Assembly: GCF_001647675.1 (NCBI RefSeq)
Contig: NZ_CP015594.1
Location: 558,001-622,000, forward strand
Reading direction: 5' to 3'
DNA: 64,000 bases
From: Acinetobacter sp. NCu2D-2
GTDB taxonomy: Bacteria; Pseudomonadota; Gammaproteobacteria; Pseudomonadales; Moraxellaceae
A program made the translations under genes and the position numbers. Shown piece by piece: positions 30,345 to 41,553 of this stretch. Numbering within the stretch: the stretch's first letter is position 1; each line of letters opens with the position of its first letter. The notes below the pieces were generated by a model. The model had not been told where the DNA came from. It did no database searches and worked only from the letters and a program-made list of their open reading frames with translations.

Positions 30345-31061
30345 ATGAATGAAATGAGAACCCCGTCAATGAATATCTTGCAGCAATCCAGAAATTTAGT
30401 TTTAGCGCAAATCCAAAAGGCGTGTCAGCAGGCTGAGCGGGATGAACATTCAGTTGAGTTGTTGGCAGTTTCTAAAACACATCCGAGTGAAACCTTAGCG
30501 GAAATGTATGCAGCAGGGCAGCGCCGTTTTGGTGAAAACTATCTTCAAGAAGCGTTGGATAAAATTGAAGCCCTTAAAGAATTCGATATTGAATGGCATT
30601 TCATTGGTCATGTACAGCGCAATAAAACCAAACATTTGGCAGAGAAATTTGCATGGGTGCATGGGGTGGATCGTTTGATTATTGCCGAGCGTTTATCGAG
30701 TCAACGCGAAGCAAGCCAAGCGCCTTTAAATATATGCCTACAAGTGAATATTGATGCTCAAGATACCAAAGATGGCTGCCAACCAGCAGAAGTGGCTGAA
30801 TTGGTTACAAAGATTAGCCAACTGCCAAATTTATGCTTACGTGGCTTGATGGTGATTCCTGCACCCAATAACGCGGCAGCCTTTAAAGATGCCAAAGCCT
30901 TATTTGATGCTGTGAAAACGCAGCATGCACATCCTGAAGATTGGGATACTTTAAGCATGGGTATGTCGGCAGATATGAGTGAAGCGATCGCTGCAGGGTC
31001 GACCATGGTACGTGTAGGAACAGCGTTGTTTGGTGCACGGGATTATTCTGCAAAAGCGTAA
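30345..31061 (+). CDS. YggS family pyridoxal phosphate homeostasis protein
   Basis: This alanine-racemase-fold protein binds PLP through the Lys in LLAVSKTHP and buffers PLP and amino-acid pools. RRFGENYLQEALDK, WHFIGHVQRNK, LRGLMVIP, LSMGMSADMSEAI and VRVGTALFGAR match the family. The start at 30345 (MNEMRTPS, 238 residues) has AAGGGA 6 bp upstream; the TTG at 30321 is rejected. Its position next to pilT is conserved in many Proteobacteria. It converges with sbcC. Confidence 0.94.
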   Translation: MNEMRTPSMNILQQSRNLVLAQIQKACQQAERDEHSVELLAVSKTHPSETLAEMYAAGQRRFGENYLQEALDKIEALKEFDIEWHFIGHVQRNKTKHLAEKFAWVHGVDRLIIAERLSSQREASQAPLNICLQVNIDAQDTKDGCQPAEVAELVTKISQLPNLCLRGLMVIPAPNNAAAFKDAKALFDAVKTQHAHPEDWDTLSMGMSADMSEAIAAGSTMVRVGTALFGARDYSAKA

Positions 31062-31068
31062 TCCACCC

Positions 31069-31092
31069 TAACCCTCCTTTTTCTAAGGAGGG
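31069..31092. terminator. Hairpin between yggS and sbcC
   Basis: CCCTCCTT and AAGGAGGG form a stem around a T-rich loop. T-runs after the stem are short, so termination strength is uncertain, but the convergent position fits. Confidence 0.6.
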
Positions 31093-31109
31093 AATTCTCA
31101 ATACTCAGC

Positions 31110-34100
31110 CTATCCCACCACTTCAATGCGACTTGCACCTGCACCGACAGGTTTGACTTGAATCTGTACAGGTATACGTTCATGCATCTCTTGTACGTGG
31201 GAAATGAGCACCACTTTTCGACCTTGGCTTTGTAAATGATCGAGTGCATTCATCACCATATGTAATGATGCAGGATCAAGCGTACCAAAACCTTCATCAA
31301 TGAATAGAGATTCCAGTTTCATAGAGCCTGATGCCATATTGGCAATCGCTAGGGCAAGCGCTAAAGACACCAAGAAAGTCTCACCGCCTGATAAGGACAA
31401 GACAGGGCGGATTTCGCTATTCATGTCGAGATCAATAATCGCCAAACTTAAGCTGTCAGGAATACGGTGTAACTGATAGCGCGGGGCAAGTGGTTGTAAT
31501 TGCTGATTGGCGTATTCCACCAAGATATCCAAATGATGTTCTTGGGCAATTTTTTGGAATTTAGTCCCTTCTTTATGCCCAATTAAATCGTAAATACGTC
31601 CCCAACGGTATTCTTCAGCTTTGATTTGTTCAATTTGAGTTTGATATTTGGCGTAATTGGCTTGGTTGCTGGCATTCATACGCAGTTTTGCATCAAGCTC
31701 ATTAAATGCATCTTGCAGAGTGGATTTTTCAGCGACGAGCGTATTGAGTTTTTCTTCAATTTGCTCAAATTCGTGTTCGGGTTTAAGTTTTAAATGAGCT
31801 TGATATTGCTCTTCAAGGAGCTGCCAAGCTGTTTTCGCATTTTCCAACAGTTGCTTTTGATTGTTTAAATTTTGGCGTAACTGTTGGTGTTGAGTTAAAT
31901 CAATTGAAAGCCATTGATCAATCATCGCTTGAGTTATAGAGGGATGCTCCAGTTTCCATGTCTGTATGGCTTGTTGATAAGCATCGAGCTGTTGGTCAAT
32001 TTGTTGAAGCTGCGTCACAAAGGCTTGTAGCTTTAAATTTGCTTGATTCAATTGAGCTTCAGTTCGCTGTACATGTTGACGTTGTTGCTCAAGATTTTGC
32101 TCAAGTGTTTTAGCTTCAACTTCGAGTTCTTGACGCCATTCAGCTGCGACACGATAGACTTTGCCCGCATAGTTTTGAGTCAAATCCGCAAGTTGCTGGC
32201 GTAACTCCTTACCTTGCTGTATCACATGCGCCAATTTCTGATTCAGCTCTTGATATATGTTTTGTTCTACGAGCAGTTGATATTGGTTTTTCTCTAACAC
32301 CTGTTGATGATCTTGGCACTGCTGCTCTAGGACTTTGTATTGTTTTAAATGTTCAATACGTGCCTGCAATTGAGAACGTATCGGACTTAGCCAAGATTGA
32401 ACCGATGAAGCAGAGTAGTGTGCCGATAATGCATTCTGAATTGGTGAAATTAACTGCTCAAGTTGTTCACGCTGCTGCTTCACCAATAAAAGTTGATTGT
32501 ACTGTTCACTGCTTTGTCGCCATTGATTGAGACTAGAACTTAAACTTTGTTCTTGATCTGAAACATGTTTAATTTCTTGCTGTAGTAGCTCGAATTCTTG
32601 CTTACAGCATTGGCTTAAATCCTTTAATGTTTGTGCCAAACTCTGAATATTCAGTGCTGCTAATTTCTCAGTGATGAGCTTCTGTTGTGCTTGAATATAA
32701 TTTTGATCTGCTAACAAACGTTGCTGCTGCTGTTCGATGAGCGCAGCTAATTTAGAGCTTTGAATACGCTGTTCAAGTTGTGTTTGAAGCGATGTTTCTA
32801 ACTGCTGTTTTGATTGTAGCAATTGCTGCTCTTGTAAAGCATGTAAGTTTTGTCCAAGTAACTCATGCTGTTCTGCAAATGGGTGATCGTGACTGCCACA
32901 CACCATACACGGTTCGCCAGCCTTAAGTTGTAGACGCAGATCTTGCACACTTTGCGTATGTAACAAGCGCTGTTGCTCGAAAATGTGTTCAAGTTGCTGG
33001 TAAGCGGCTTTCTGTGCAGAAACCTCTTGTTCTAAGGATTTTTCATTTTGCTGCAAAGTCAGTAACTGTTGTTGCTGCTCCTGAAGTTGAATCTCATTAT
33101 TTCGATGTTCTTGGGATTGTTCAGTGAGTTGTTGAAGTTGCTGTTGTATATGACTGAGCTGGGTACTTCGTTCCTGTTGCTCTTGCCGTTTTTGGCGAAG
33201 GGTTTGAACTTGATTTTCTAGCTGCTCAAGACTGCCAAATTGTTTCATCCATTGTTGGATCGTTTGATCAAGTTGTTCCGCTGAACGTTGTAAATCAACC
33301 AGAGGCACTTCGATTTGAGCGGGGAATTTCTGCTTGATGTGCGAATAACTTTGGTTATAAGCATCCATACGTTGCAGAGCGGCTTGTGGCTCTTGATCAA
33401 AACAGCTGAGAATATCTGAATCTTTCAGATGGTTCATTATTTGCTGTAACTGTTGCTGTGTTTGATTTACAGACAGCTGGGCGCTATGAACTTGATGTTC
33501 GAGTGGCATTAAGCGTTGATTCTGGAATTGCGCCTGCTCAGCATTTAATTTTTTATACTGTTCTGAAATCGCTTCAATGTCATGATCAAGCTTAAGCCCC
33601 TGTTCAAGCTGTGGTTTCAGACTTAAAAAACTTGCTTGCCACTGTTGTTGTTGCTGTTGCAATGTTTTGAACTGTTGTTGCTCATGTGCAACCTGCGTTT
33701 TGAGTGTTTCAAATTCAGCTAAAAACTGCGTATGTTGGTGTTGAATCTTGTCTTTCTGCGGTAGTAACTGTGCATATTGTACAAACTGATTACGAATGGC
33801 TTGGAATACATCTAATTGTTCCAAAAGCTGCTGCTGTGGGGCAGCTTTATTCATAGCATCCAATTGCACATCATAGACTTCTTTTTTCGCATGTAAATCT
33901 GCATAAAGTTTATGTCGATCTAAATGCCATTTTTTTTCATTTTCGAGTAATTTTTCTGATTGATTTAAGTTTTGTAGTTTTAAGCTAAATTCTTTTTGCT
34001 GTTGCAACAGTTGTTCAATTTCTTCAGCCGATAAAATTTCGATATGACCAATTAAATTTTCAAGTTCTGCGCGTTGCTGTTTAATCTGGCTAAATTTTTC

Positions 34101-34709
34101 TGCAGATTTAATACTAACCAAGCTAAAAATATGGGAATTGGTTAGATATTCGAGTAAGTCGGCACGTTCATGGTCTTTAGCCTTTAAAAATGCACCGACT
34201 TCGGACTGAGCAAGGAGAACGGCACGGGTAAATTGCTCAAAACTGAGACCAATTAGCTTTTCTATAATTGGGGTAGCTTCTGAGATTTTTTGGTTTAAAA
34301 CACGCTGATCATCAAGGCAGGTAATGGCACGCTCAACTTTTAAATTACCATCTACTTTATTCCGTGCTCGCCGTATTTCCCAACGTGCCTGATAACGTTT
34401 GCCATCAAGTGCGATAAATTCAAGTTCTGCAAAGCCATTGGTTGTGCCACGACGTAAAATATTTTTAGAGTCTTTAATGGAAATATCTTGTCCGCCGGCA
34501 TCTTTTAAACTGCCTGCAGCACCTTTAAGTCGTGGAACTTCATTGTAAAGTGCTAAACACATGGCATCGAGCAGTGTTGACTTACCTGCACCAGTTTTAC
34601 CTGTAATTGCAATTAGTCCGGCATGTGCTAATGGCGCTTGTTCAAAATGAATATGATGTGTACCTGCTAAAGATGCAAGATTATTTAGGCTTAATCGTAA
34701 AATCTTCAT
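31110..34709 (-). CDS. sbcC: Nuclease SbcCD subunit C
   Basis: SbcC is the Rad50-like ATPase of the SbcCD nuclease, which opens hairpins and trims blocked DNA ends. Walker A GKTGAGKST is at residues 37-45. A very Gln-rich coiled coil spans most of the 1199 residues, with a zinc hook CMVC (Cys601 and Cys604) in the middle. The signature LSLSGGETFL and Walker B LFIDEGFGTLD close the C-terminal ATPase lobe. It lies 9 bp after sbcD in the same operon. Confidence 0.94.
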   Translation of the reverse strand: MKILRLSLNNLASLAGTHHIHFEQAPLAHAGLIAITGKTGAGKSTLLDAMCLALYNEVPRLKGAAGSLKDAGGQDISIKDSKNILRRGTTNGFAELEFIALDGKRYQARWEIRRARNKVDGNLKVERAITCLDDQRVLNQKISEATPIIEKLIGLSFEQFTRAVLLAQSEVGAFLKAKDHERADLLEYLTNSHIFSLVSIKSAEKFSQIKQQRAELENLIGHIEILSAEEIEQLLQQQKEFSLKLQNLNQSEKLLENEKKWHLDRHKLYADLHAKKEVYDVQLDAMNKAAPQQQLLEQLDVFQAIRNQFVQYAQLLPQKDKIQHQHTQFLAEFETLKTQVAHEQQQFKTLQQQQQQWQASFLSLKPQLEQGLKLDHDIEAISEQYKKLNAEQAQFQNQRLMPLEHQVHSAQLSVNQTQQQLQQIMNHLKDSDILSCFDQEPQAALQRMDAYNQSYSHIKQKFPAQIEVPLVDLQRSAEQLDQTIQQWMKQFGSLEQLENQVQTLRQKRQEQQERSTQLSHIQQQLQQLTEQSQEHRNNEIQLQEQQQQLLTLQQNEKSLEQEVSAQKAAYQQLEHIFEQQRLLHTQSVQDLRLQLKAGEPCMVCGSHDHPFAEQHELLGQNLHALQEQQLLQSKQQLETSLQTQLEQRIQSSKLAALIEQQQQRLLADQNYIQAQQKLITEKLAALNIQSLAQTLKDLSQCCKQEFELLQQEIKHVSDQEQSLSSSLNQWRQSSEQYNQLLLVKQQREQLEQLISPIQNALSAHYSASSVQSWLSPIRSQLQARIEHLKQYKVLEQQCQDHQQVLEKNQYQLLVEQNIYQELNQKLAHVIQQGKELRQQLADLTQNYAGKVYRVAAEWRQELEVEAKTLEQNLEQQRQHVQRTEAQLNQANLKLQAFVTQLQQIDQQLDAYQQAIQTWKLEHPSITQAMIDQWLSIDLTQHQQLRQNLNNQKQLLENAKTAWQLLEEQYQAHLKLKPEHEFEQIEEKLNTLVAEKSTLQDAFNELDAKLRMNASNQANYAKYQTQIEQIKAEEYRWGRIYDLIGHKEGTKFQKIAQEHHLDILVEYANQQLQPLAPRYQLHRIPDSLSLAIIDLDMNSEIRPVLSLSGGETFLVSLALALAIANMASGSMKLESLFIDEGFGTLDPASLHMVMNALDHLQSQGRKVVLISHVQEMHERIPVQIQVKPVGAGASRIEVVG

Positions 34710-34718
34710 GGTCTATCC

Positions 34719-35969
34719 TTAAGCCTGTTTTTCATCAAGGTCTTGCTGTGCTTCGGCGAGCAACTGTTGAAAGTCACGTTGCACTGAAGCATCAGGCTCA
34801 TAGCCCATTTTTGACCAAATTGTTTCAAACAGCGAAGCTGGTGTAGGTGGTTCTAAATCAATTTTTGAAGCCTGTGCATCTTCGGTATTTTGCTTTTGAT
34901 ACACTCGGCTAATTCTTAATAAACGGTAACGATTTGCTGGCAAGGCGAGTTCGATTTGCTGGCGTAAATCAACAGGTGGTGGGGCATCTGTCGTATATTC
35001 AATTTCAAGAAAATCCCGCGCACAAAGCTGCTCAATTTCACCACTTGGCAAGGCTTTAATCGTTTCAATTAAATTCACTAATTCTTCACGAATACGAACT
35101 AAGCCTACAGTGCGGGGAATGGTTAAGGCTTCAAATTGAAAACGTTGATTATCATTTAATTGAGGGTCAATCTTAACTTGAACAACTTGATGTTTATAGT
35201 TAATTTCACTAAAAGACAGGGGAATAGGTGAACCACTATAGCGGATATGTGGTTGACCGACTTGTTGAGGTTTATGTAAATGCCCGAGTGCCACATAATC
35301 AATGACATCATCAAACAACGCTGTCGATAATGCTTCCTCATTACCCACAATAATTGGGCGTTCTGAATCGGAAGTTTCTCCACCTTGCATATGTGCATGT
35401 GACATCAATATCAAAGCCTGATCTGGTTGCTTACGTTCTTTGGCTTCACGAATTAACTGTTGATGTAAGTAAGCAATTGCATTTTGATTATTGGTGGTGT
35501 GTTCATTGAGTCCTGTGATTTCTGCGCTGCGTAAATACGGTAAGGTCAGACACCACGCTACAATACGATTCTCAGCATCATAAATTGGAATAAGTAGACG
35601 ATCTAGATCGAGCGTATTTTCACTTTGGCGACCAATTACACCGACGGCTTTAGCGTTAAATTTTTCTAACAGTGGTTCGACTTGTTCTATTCGATAGCCC
35701 GAGTCATGATTTCCCGCGATCATTAAGGTTTGCATATATGGCGCGGTTTCATGTGCATCAGCAAGAAATTGATAAAGCTGTTTTTGAGCACCTGAAGCAG
35801 GATTGATGACATCGAAAATATCACCGGCAATCAGCAGGGCATTGGGCTGTTTTTGTTTAATTTGTTCTAAAAGCCAATTCAGAAATTGTGCATGTTCAAA
35901 TTCACGATCGTGGTTATGGAAAAATTGTCCCAAATGCCAATCGGATGTATGTAAAAAATGAACTGCCAT
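34719..35969 (-). CDS. sbcD: Nuclease SbcCD subunit D
   Basis: SbcD is the Mre11-like Mn2+ nuclease partner of SbcC. Phosphoesterase motifs appear in order: HTSDWHLGQ, LIAGDIFDV, IAGNHDSG, LMSHAHMQGG and ALGHLHKP. I use MAVHFLHTSD (35969) as the start, giving 416 residues, because the motifs begin at once. The upstream in-frame TTG adds only a few non-conserved residues. sbcC follows immediately. Confidence 0.93.
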   Translation of the reverse strand: MAVHFLHTSDWHLGQFFHNHDREFEHAQFLNWLLEQIKQKQPNALLIAGDIFDVINPASGAQKQLYQFLADAHETAPYMQTLMIAGNHDSGYRIEQVEPLLEKFNAKAVGVIGRQSENTLDLDRLLIPIYDAENRIVAWCLTLPYLRSAEITGLNEHTTNNQNAIAYLHQQLIREAKERKQPDQALILMSHAHMQGGETSDSERPIIVGNEEALSTALFDDVIDYVALGHLHKPQQVGQPHIRYSGSPIPLSFSEINYKHQVVQVKIDPQLNDNQRFQFEALTIPRTVGLVRIREELVNLIETIKALPSGEIEQLCARDFLEIEYTTDAPPPVDLRQQIELALPANRYRLLRISRVYQKQNTEDAQASKIDLEPPTPASLFETIWSKMGYEPDASVQRDFQQLLAEAQQDLDEKQA

Positions 35970-36146
35970 GTCCTCAAGCCCCAAGCTAAAATCGCTTGCT
36001 TACTATAGAAAAAATTGTGCGTTAAAATCTAGTGAAAGTTAAGTATTTACGACTGAACTTGTCGTTATAAGAATTCAAATAAAATTAAAAATAATTAAAC
36101 GTATAGAGCAAGGCTTGAAAATGAGATAAAACACCCAAAAAATAAA

Positions 36147-36365
36147 GACCGACGATTCGAGTGATGGTAAATCGTCGGTCAAATTCGTGTAAGTTGAAAA
36201 TTTCGGCTGCTATACAAAATTTTCAAAGCGCACGAGACTTATTGCTTTAGCTAAGGTCAGTGTATTGTGGATGCCGGTACAAATTTACTAACCTTGTACC
36301 CTATATAACGTCAGCAATCGTGGATTGGTTGACAAGAAAATGAAAAAAAACTCATTTTTTTTTAT
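36147..36365. other. Structured intergenic region, candidate small RNA
   Basis: Between sbcD and the next gene lie 426 bp without a convincing ORF but with a chain of stems. GACCGACGATT pairs with AATCGTCGGTC (36147-36180, 11 bp perfect, 12-nt loop). TTGAAAATTT pairs with AAATTTTCAA (about 36196-36228), and GGTACAA pairs with TTGTACC near 36277-36300. A final weak A/T-rich stem is followed by a long T-run at about 36355-36364. A structured RNA on the plus strand is plausible; no known family was recognised. Confidence 0.4.
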
Positions 36366-36395
36366 ACTGAACCTACTCAAGCTGCTTTTAGGCAT

Positions 36396-36851
36396 ATGAC
36401 CTACAATATGATTAAATATTTTATAAGGTTTTTCATTTACTTAGTTTTGTTGACCATGCTGGCCGGCATTCTTGCAGGGCTTTTACCCAATGTTGTTGGA
36501 GAGCTTTTAACAGCATTCCCGTATTTGCTTGCAATGATATGGGTTCTTTTCTTTTTTTTGAAAAAAGAACAGCGAGCACCAACAGTGCAGGAAAGAAATC
36601 GCTTTAGTTTGCTCCTTGTGGTGATCTTCTTTTTATATAATTATATATTCGCAGTATTTGGCCCACTGCTGTTTAATTTAAATGTGCCCAATGTGATTGA
36701 ACTATGGCGCCAGCAAGCATTGAATCCGGATTTCCAATTCTTACTGCTGTCAAAACTGCTCCTGTTCATGATTCCCTTTTATATCATTACATTCTGGTTT
36801 TACGGGCCGCAAGCCAAGCGTATGGCGAATAAAATGTTCTCAGAGAACTAA
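36396..36851 (+). CDS. Small membrane protein, ABZJ_00895-like
   Basis: The 151-residue protein has four hydrophobic segments (about residues 7-30, 36-55, 70-92 and 112-135) and a basic C-terminal tail. It recalls the Acinetobacter-associated ABZJ_00895 family of small membrane proteins, whose role is unknown. ATG 36396 or the in-frame ATG 36408 could start it; neither has a strong ribosome-binding site. It is followed by a terminator shared with hemB. Confidence 0.6.
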   Translation: MTYNMIKYFIRFFIYLVLLTMLAGILAGLLPNVVGELLTAFPYLLAMIWVLFFFLKKEQRAPTVQERNRFSLLLVVIFFLYNYIFAVFGPLLFNLNVPNVIELWRQQALNPDFQFLLLSKLLLFMIPFYIITFWFYGPQAKRMANKMFSEN

Positions 36852-36860
36852 TCAAGCAAT

Positions 36861-36890
36861 AAAAAAGCAGATCTTTCGATCTGCTGTTTT
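36861..36890. terminator. Terminator between the small membrane protein gene and hemB
   Basis: AAAAAAGCAGATC and GATCTGCTGTTTT form a stem around TTTC. It can act in both directions. Confidence 0.85.
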
Positions 36891-36908
36891 ATTTTTAAAT
36901 TATAAGAT

Positions 36909-38519
<1,611 letters not shown>

Positions 38520-38542
38520 CGCTGAATAAAAACCGATACCGA

Positions 38543-38570
38543 AAAAGATGATCTCAGATCATCTTTTTTG
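38543..38570 (+). terminator. Terminator after the thioesterase gene
   Basis: AAAAAGATGATCT and AGATCATCTTTTTT form a 12-bp or longer stem with a T-tract. Confidence 0.9.
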
Positions 38571-38812
38571 TTTTATGGTGCTGAATAAGTTTGAAGATTC
38601 AACTTAAAGATTAATAATTCATCAGTTATCTTTTAATTTAAACCGCTAAGTTACATTTTTATTCTCAAGTGGCGATATTTTGCTTATAAAATGCCACAAA
38701 TTTTGAAGAATAAAAGACCGCTACTGCGACACCATATACACGCTTTTTCACATTTTCAAATGAAAAGCCAAGATGCCGTATGAACGTGTCTATTTGATTT
38801 AGGATAAAATCA

Positions 38813-39958
38813 ATGACAGATGTGCAACAGCCCACCGCAGATTCAGCATCCGAGCAAGCGCAGGATCAGGCACTGAAACAAAAGCGTAAAAAAGCCTTAA
38901 GTCTTGTCTTTTTTATTTTGATCTTGGCCGCCATTTTATTTGCGATTTGGAAATTCTTTCTGAACAACTCGGTCAGCACTGAAAATGCCTATGTGGGGGC
39001 AGAAACAGCCTCAATTACCTCGATGGTCAGTGGACAGGTGCAAGAGGTACTTGTCAGTGATACGCAGCAGGTTAAAAAAGGGGATGTTTTAGCGCGTATT
39101 GATGCCCGAGATGCAGAAATTGCCGTTGCTCAAGCCAAAGCTGAATTAATTAAAGCACAGCGTCAATATAAACAAACTTCGGCAAACAGCGGTGCACTTA
39201 GCTCACAAATTGGCGTCAGCAGTGATGCAATTCGAAGTGCGGAAGCACAAGTCGCACAGGCTAAAGCCGTGCTAGACAAAGCTCAAGAAGATTTAAGTCG
39301 TCGTGAAAAACTCAGCGCCACCGGAGCAATTTCTAAAGAAGAACTTACCACCGCACAAAGTACTTTAAACAATGCGAAAGCCGGCTATGACTTAGCTCAG
39401 GCAGGCTTGGCTCAAGCGCGTTCAAGTCAAAAGGCGGCACAAAGTAATTTGGCTGCCAATGAAGCATTGATTCAAGGCGCCAATGAAAACTCCACTCCGG
39501 ATGTCTTAATTGCACAAGCGAAACTGAAACAAGCATTGCTTGATTTGGAACGCACCGAAATTAAAGCGCCGTTGGATGGCATTATTTCACGTCGTTCTAT
39601 TCAAGTAGGACAACGTGTTGCTCCGGGAACTGTTTTAATGATGGTGGTCCCAACCCATCAACTGTATGTCGATGCTAACTTTAAAGAAAGCCAACTTGAA
39701 AAAGTGCGTGTCGGTCAAAAAGCAGAACTGACATCGGACTTGTATGGTAAATCAGTGGTGTATCACGGTACTGTGGTCGGTTTCTCAGGTGGCACAGGTT
39801 CAGCATTTGCATTGATTCCGGCGCAAAATGCTACAGGCAATTGGATTAAAGTGGTGCAGCGTTTGCCGGTTCGTATTCAGCTTGATCCAAAAGAACTTGC
39901 TGAGCATCCACTGCGTGTGGGTTTGTCGATGGAAGCTGATATTCACTTTACGAAGTAA
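38813..39958 (+). CDS. emrA: HlyD/EmrA-type membrane fusion protein
   Basis: This periplasmic adaptor links an inner-membrane MFS pump to an outer-membrane channel. The 381-residue protein has one N-terminal membrane segment (about residues 28-47) and a lipoyl-like half motif near residues 60-95. Long Ala/Gln-rich coiled-coil hairpins span about 95-225. The second lipoyl half is followed by a beta-barrel (VDANFKESQLEKVRVGQ). emrB follows 5 bp later. The substrate cannot be inferred, and no TolC-like gene is adjacent. Confidence 0.88.
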   Translation: MTDVQQPTADSASEQAQDQALKQKRKKALSLVFFILILAAILFAIWKFFLNNSVSTENAYVGAETASITSMVSGQVQEVLVSDTQQVKKGDVLARIDARDAEIAVAQAKAELIKAQRQYKQTSANSGALSSQIGVSSDAIRSAEAQVAQAKAVLDKAQEDLSRREKLSATGAISKEELTTAQSTLNNAKAGYDLAQAGLAQARSSQKAAQSNLAANEALIQGANENSTPDVLIAQAKLKQALLDLERTEIKAPLDGIISRRSIQVGQRVAPGTVLMMVVPTHQLYVDANFKESQLEKVRVGQKAELTSDLYGKSVVYHGTVVGFSGGTGSAFALIPAQNATGNWIKVVQRLPVRIQLDPKELAEHPLRVGLSMEADIHFTK

Positions 39959-39963
39959 TTCCT

Positions 39964-41490
39964 ATGAATCATTACGTTCCATATGGGAATTTAAGCGGCG
40001 GCAAACTCATGCTCGCAGCCTTCGTGCTTGCACTTGCCAATTTTATGGTCGTGCTCGACATGACCATTGCCAATGTTTCTGTGCCGCATATTACCGGTAG
40101 CCTTGCGGTCTCAAGTTCGCAAGGCACATGGGTAATTACCTCCTACGCAGTCGCTGAAGCGATTTGTGTGCCATTAACCGGATGGCTTGCAGGGCGTTTT
40201 GGCAGTGTACGTCTATTCGGTGTGTGCTTGCTTGGCTTTACCATTTTTTCAATATTGTGCGGGCTGTCGACAAGTTTAGAGATGTTGGTGTTTTGCCGCA
40301 TTGGGCAGGGGCTGTTTGGTGGTCCGATTATGCCGCTTAGTCAAACCTTGCTGCTCCGCATTTTCCCACCTGAAAAGCAATCTCAAGCCATGGGTATGTG
40401 GGCGATGACTACCGTGGTGGGACCGATTCTAGGACCAATCTTAGGCGGTACCATCAGTGATAATTTATCGTGGCATTGGATTTTCTTTATCAATATTCCG
40501 GTGGGTATTTTCTGTGGTTTAGCTGCGCTCAAAATGCTCAAACCTGCGGAAACTGCAATCAATAAATTAAAGATTGATAAAGGCGGATTGGCACTGCTAA
40601 TCCTTTGGATTGGTGCATTACAGCTCATGATTGATTTAGGTCATGAACGTGATTGGTTTAGCAGCCCATTTATTGGCAGCCTTGCTGTGATTGCTTTGGT
40701 CGGCTTAATCATCTTTACCATTTGGGAATTGACCGAACGTAATCCGATTGTCGATATCAAAATATTTAGATATCGCGGATTTACTTTCGCGGTGTTATCG
40801 CTTGCCTTTGCTTTTGGGGCATTCTTTTCAAGTATTGTGCTGATTCCGCAATGGGTGCAAATCAACTTGGGTTATACCGCCACATGGGCAGGCTATTTGA
40901 CCGCGACTATGGGCTTTGGCAGTCTGCTGATGTCACCGATTGTGGCGAAGATGGCGACCAAATATGATCAGCGGATTCTTGCCACTTTTGGTTTGAGCTT
41001 ACTTGCCGTAGTTACATTAATGCGTGCCTTTTGGACCTCAGATGCAGACTTTATGGCCTTGGCTTGGCCACAAATTTTGCAAGGTTTTGCAGTGCCATTT
41101 TTCTTTATTCCACTATCAAATATGGCACTCGCTTCAGTACAGCCACAGGAAATGGCATCTGCCGCAGGTCTGATGAACTTCTTAAGAACTATGGCAGGCG
41201 CGATTGGCGCCTCGATTGCGGTCACCATTTGGGATGATCACAGTAAAGTGGCGCGCAGTGAATTGGTCGGTAAACTGCATGTGGACGAAACGCAAACAGC
41301 TTTAATGAATCAAGGTATGAGCGCGGATGGCGCGTTGGGTTATATCTCAAGTTTAGTCGATAAAGAAGCGTTAACACTTTCAGCCAATCATCTGTTTTTG
41401 ATTTTGGCGTTGGTATTTTTATTTGCGGCATTCATTGTATGGTTGGCACCACGGCCACAAGCAGGCGTTGGTGGTATGCCTTCGCATTAA
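39964..41490 (+). CDS. emrB: DHA2-family MFS multidrug efflux permease (EmrB-like)
   Basis: The 508-residue protein has about 14 transmembrane segments. VLDMTIANVSVPHITGSL with QGTWVITSYAVAEA is the DHA2 signature, and GRFGSVRLFG and MGMWAMTTVVGPILGPILGG are further MFS motifs. With the adaptor 5 bp upstream it would form a tripartite drug exporter with a TolC-type channel encoded elsewhere. No regulator lies next to the pair. Confidence 0.92.
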   Translation: MNHYVPYGNLSGGKLMLAAFVLALANFMVVLDMTIANVSVPHITGSLAVSSSQGTWVITSYAVAEAICVPLTGWLAGRFGSVRLFGVCLLGFTIFSILCGLSTSLEMLVFCRIGQGLFGGPIMPLSQTLLLRIFPPEKQSQAMGMWAMTTVVGPILGPILGGTISDNLSWHWIFFINIPVGIFCGLAALKMLKPAETAINKLKIDKGGLALLILWIGALQLMIDLGHERDWFSSPFIGSLAVIALVGLIIFTIWELTERNPIVDIKIFRYRGFTFAVLSLAFAFGAFFSSIVLIPQWVQINLGYTATWAGYLTATMGFGSLLMSPIVAKMATKYDQRILATFGLSLLAVVTLMRAFWTSDADFMALAWPQILQGFAVPFFFIPLSNMALASVQPQEMASAAGLMNFLRTMAGAIGASIAVTIWDDHSKVARSELVGKLHVDETQTALMNQGMSADGALGYISSLVDKEALTLSANHLFLILALVFLFAAFIVWLAPRPQAGVGGMPSH

Positions 41491-41508
41491 TTGTAAAATA
41501 GGGCAATT

Positions 41509-41538
41509 AAAAACCGCTGACCAATCAGCGGTTTTTTT
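41509..41538. terminator. Terminator between emrB and glpK
   Basis: AAAAACCGCTGA and TCAGCGGTTTTTTT form a 12-bp stem around CCAA. It serves both convergent genes. Confidence 0.92.
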
Positions 41539-41553
41539 AATGAGAGGTGAAGA

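Noticed and set aside
31110..34709. Q-rich tandem repeat or low-complexity array in sbcC
   Set aside because: The CAG/TTG-rich stretches encode the Gln-rich coiled coil expected for SbcC arms and show no fixed repeat unit.
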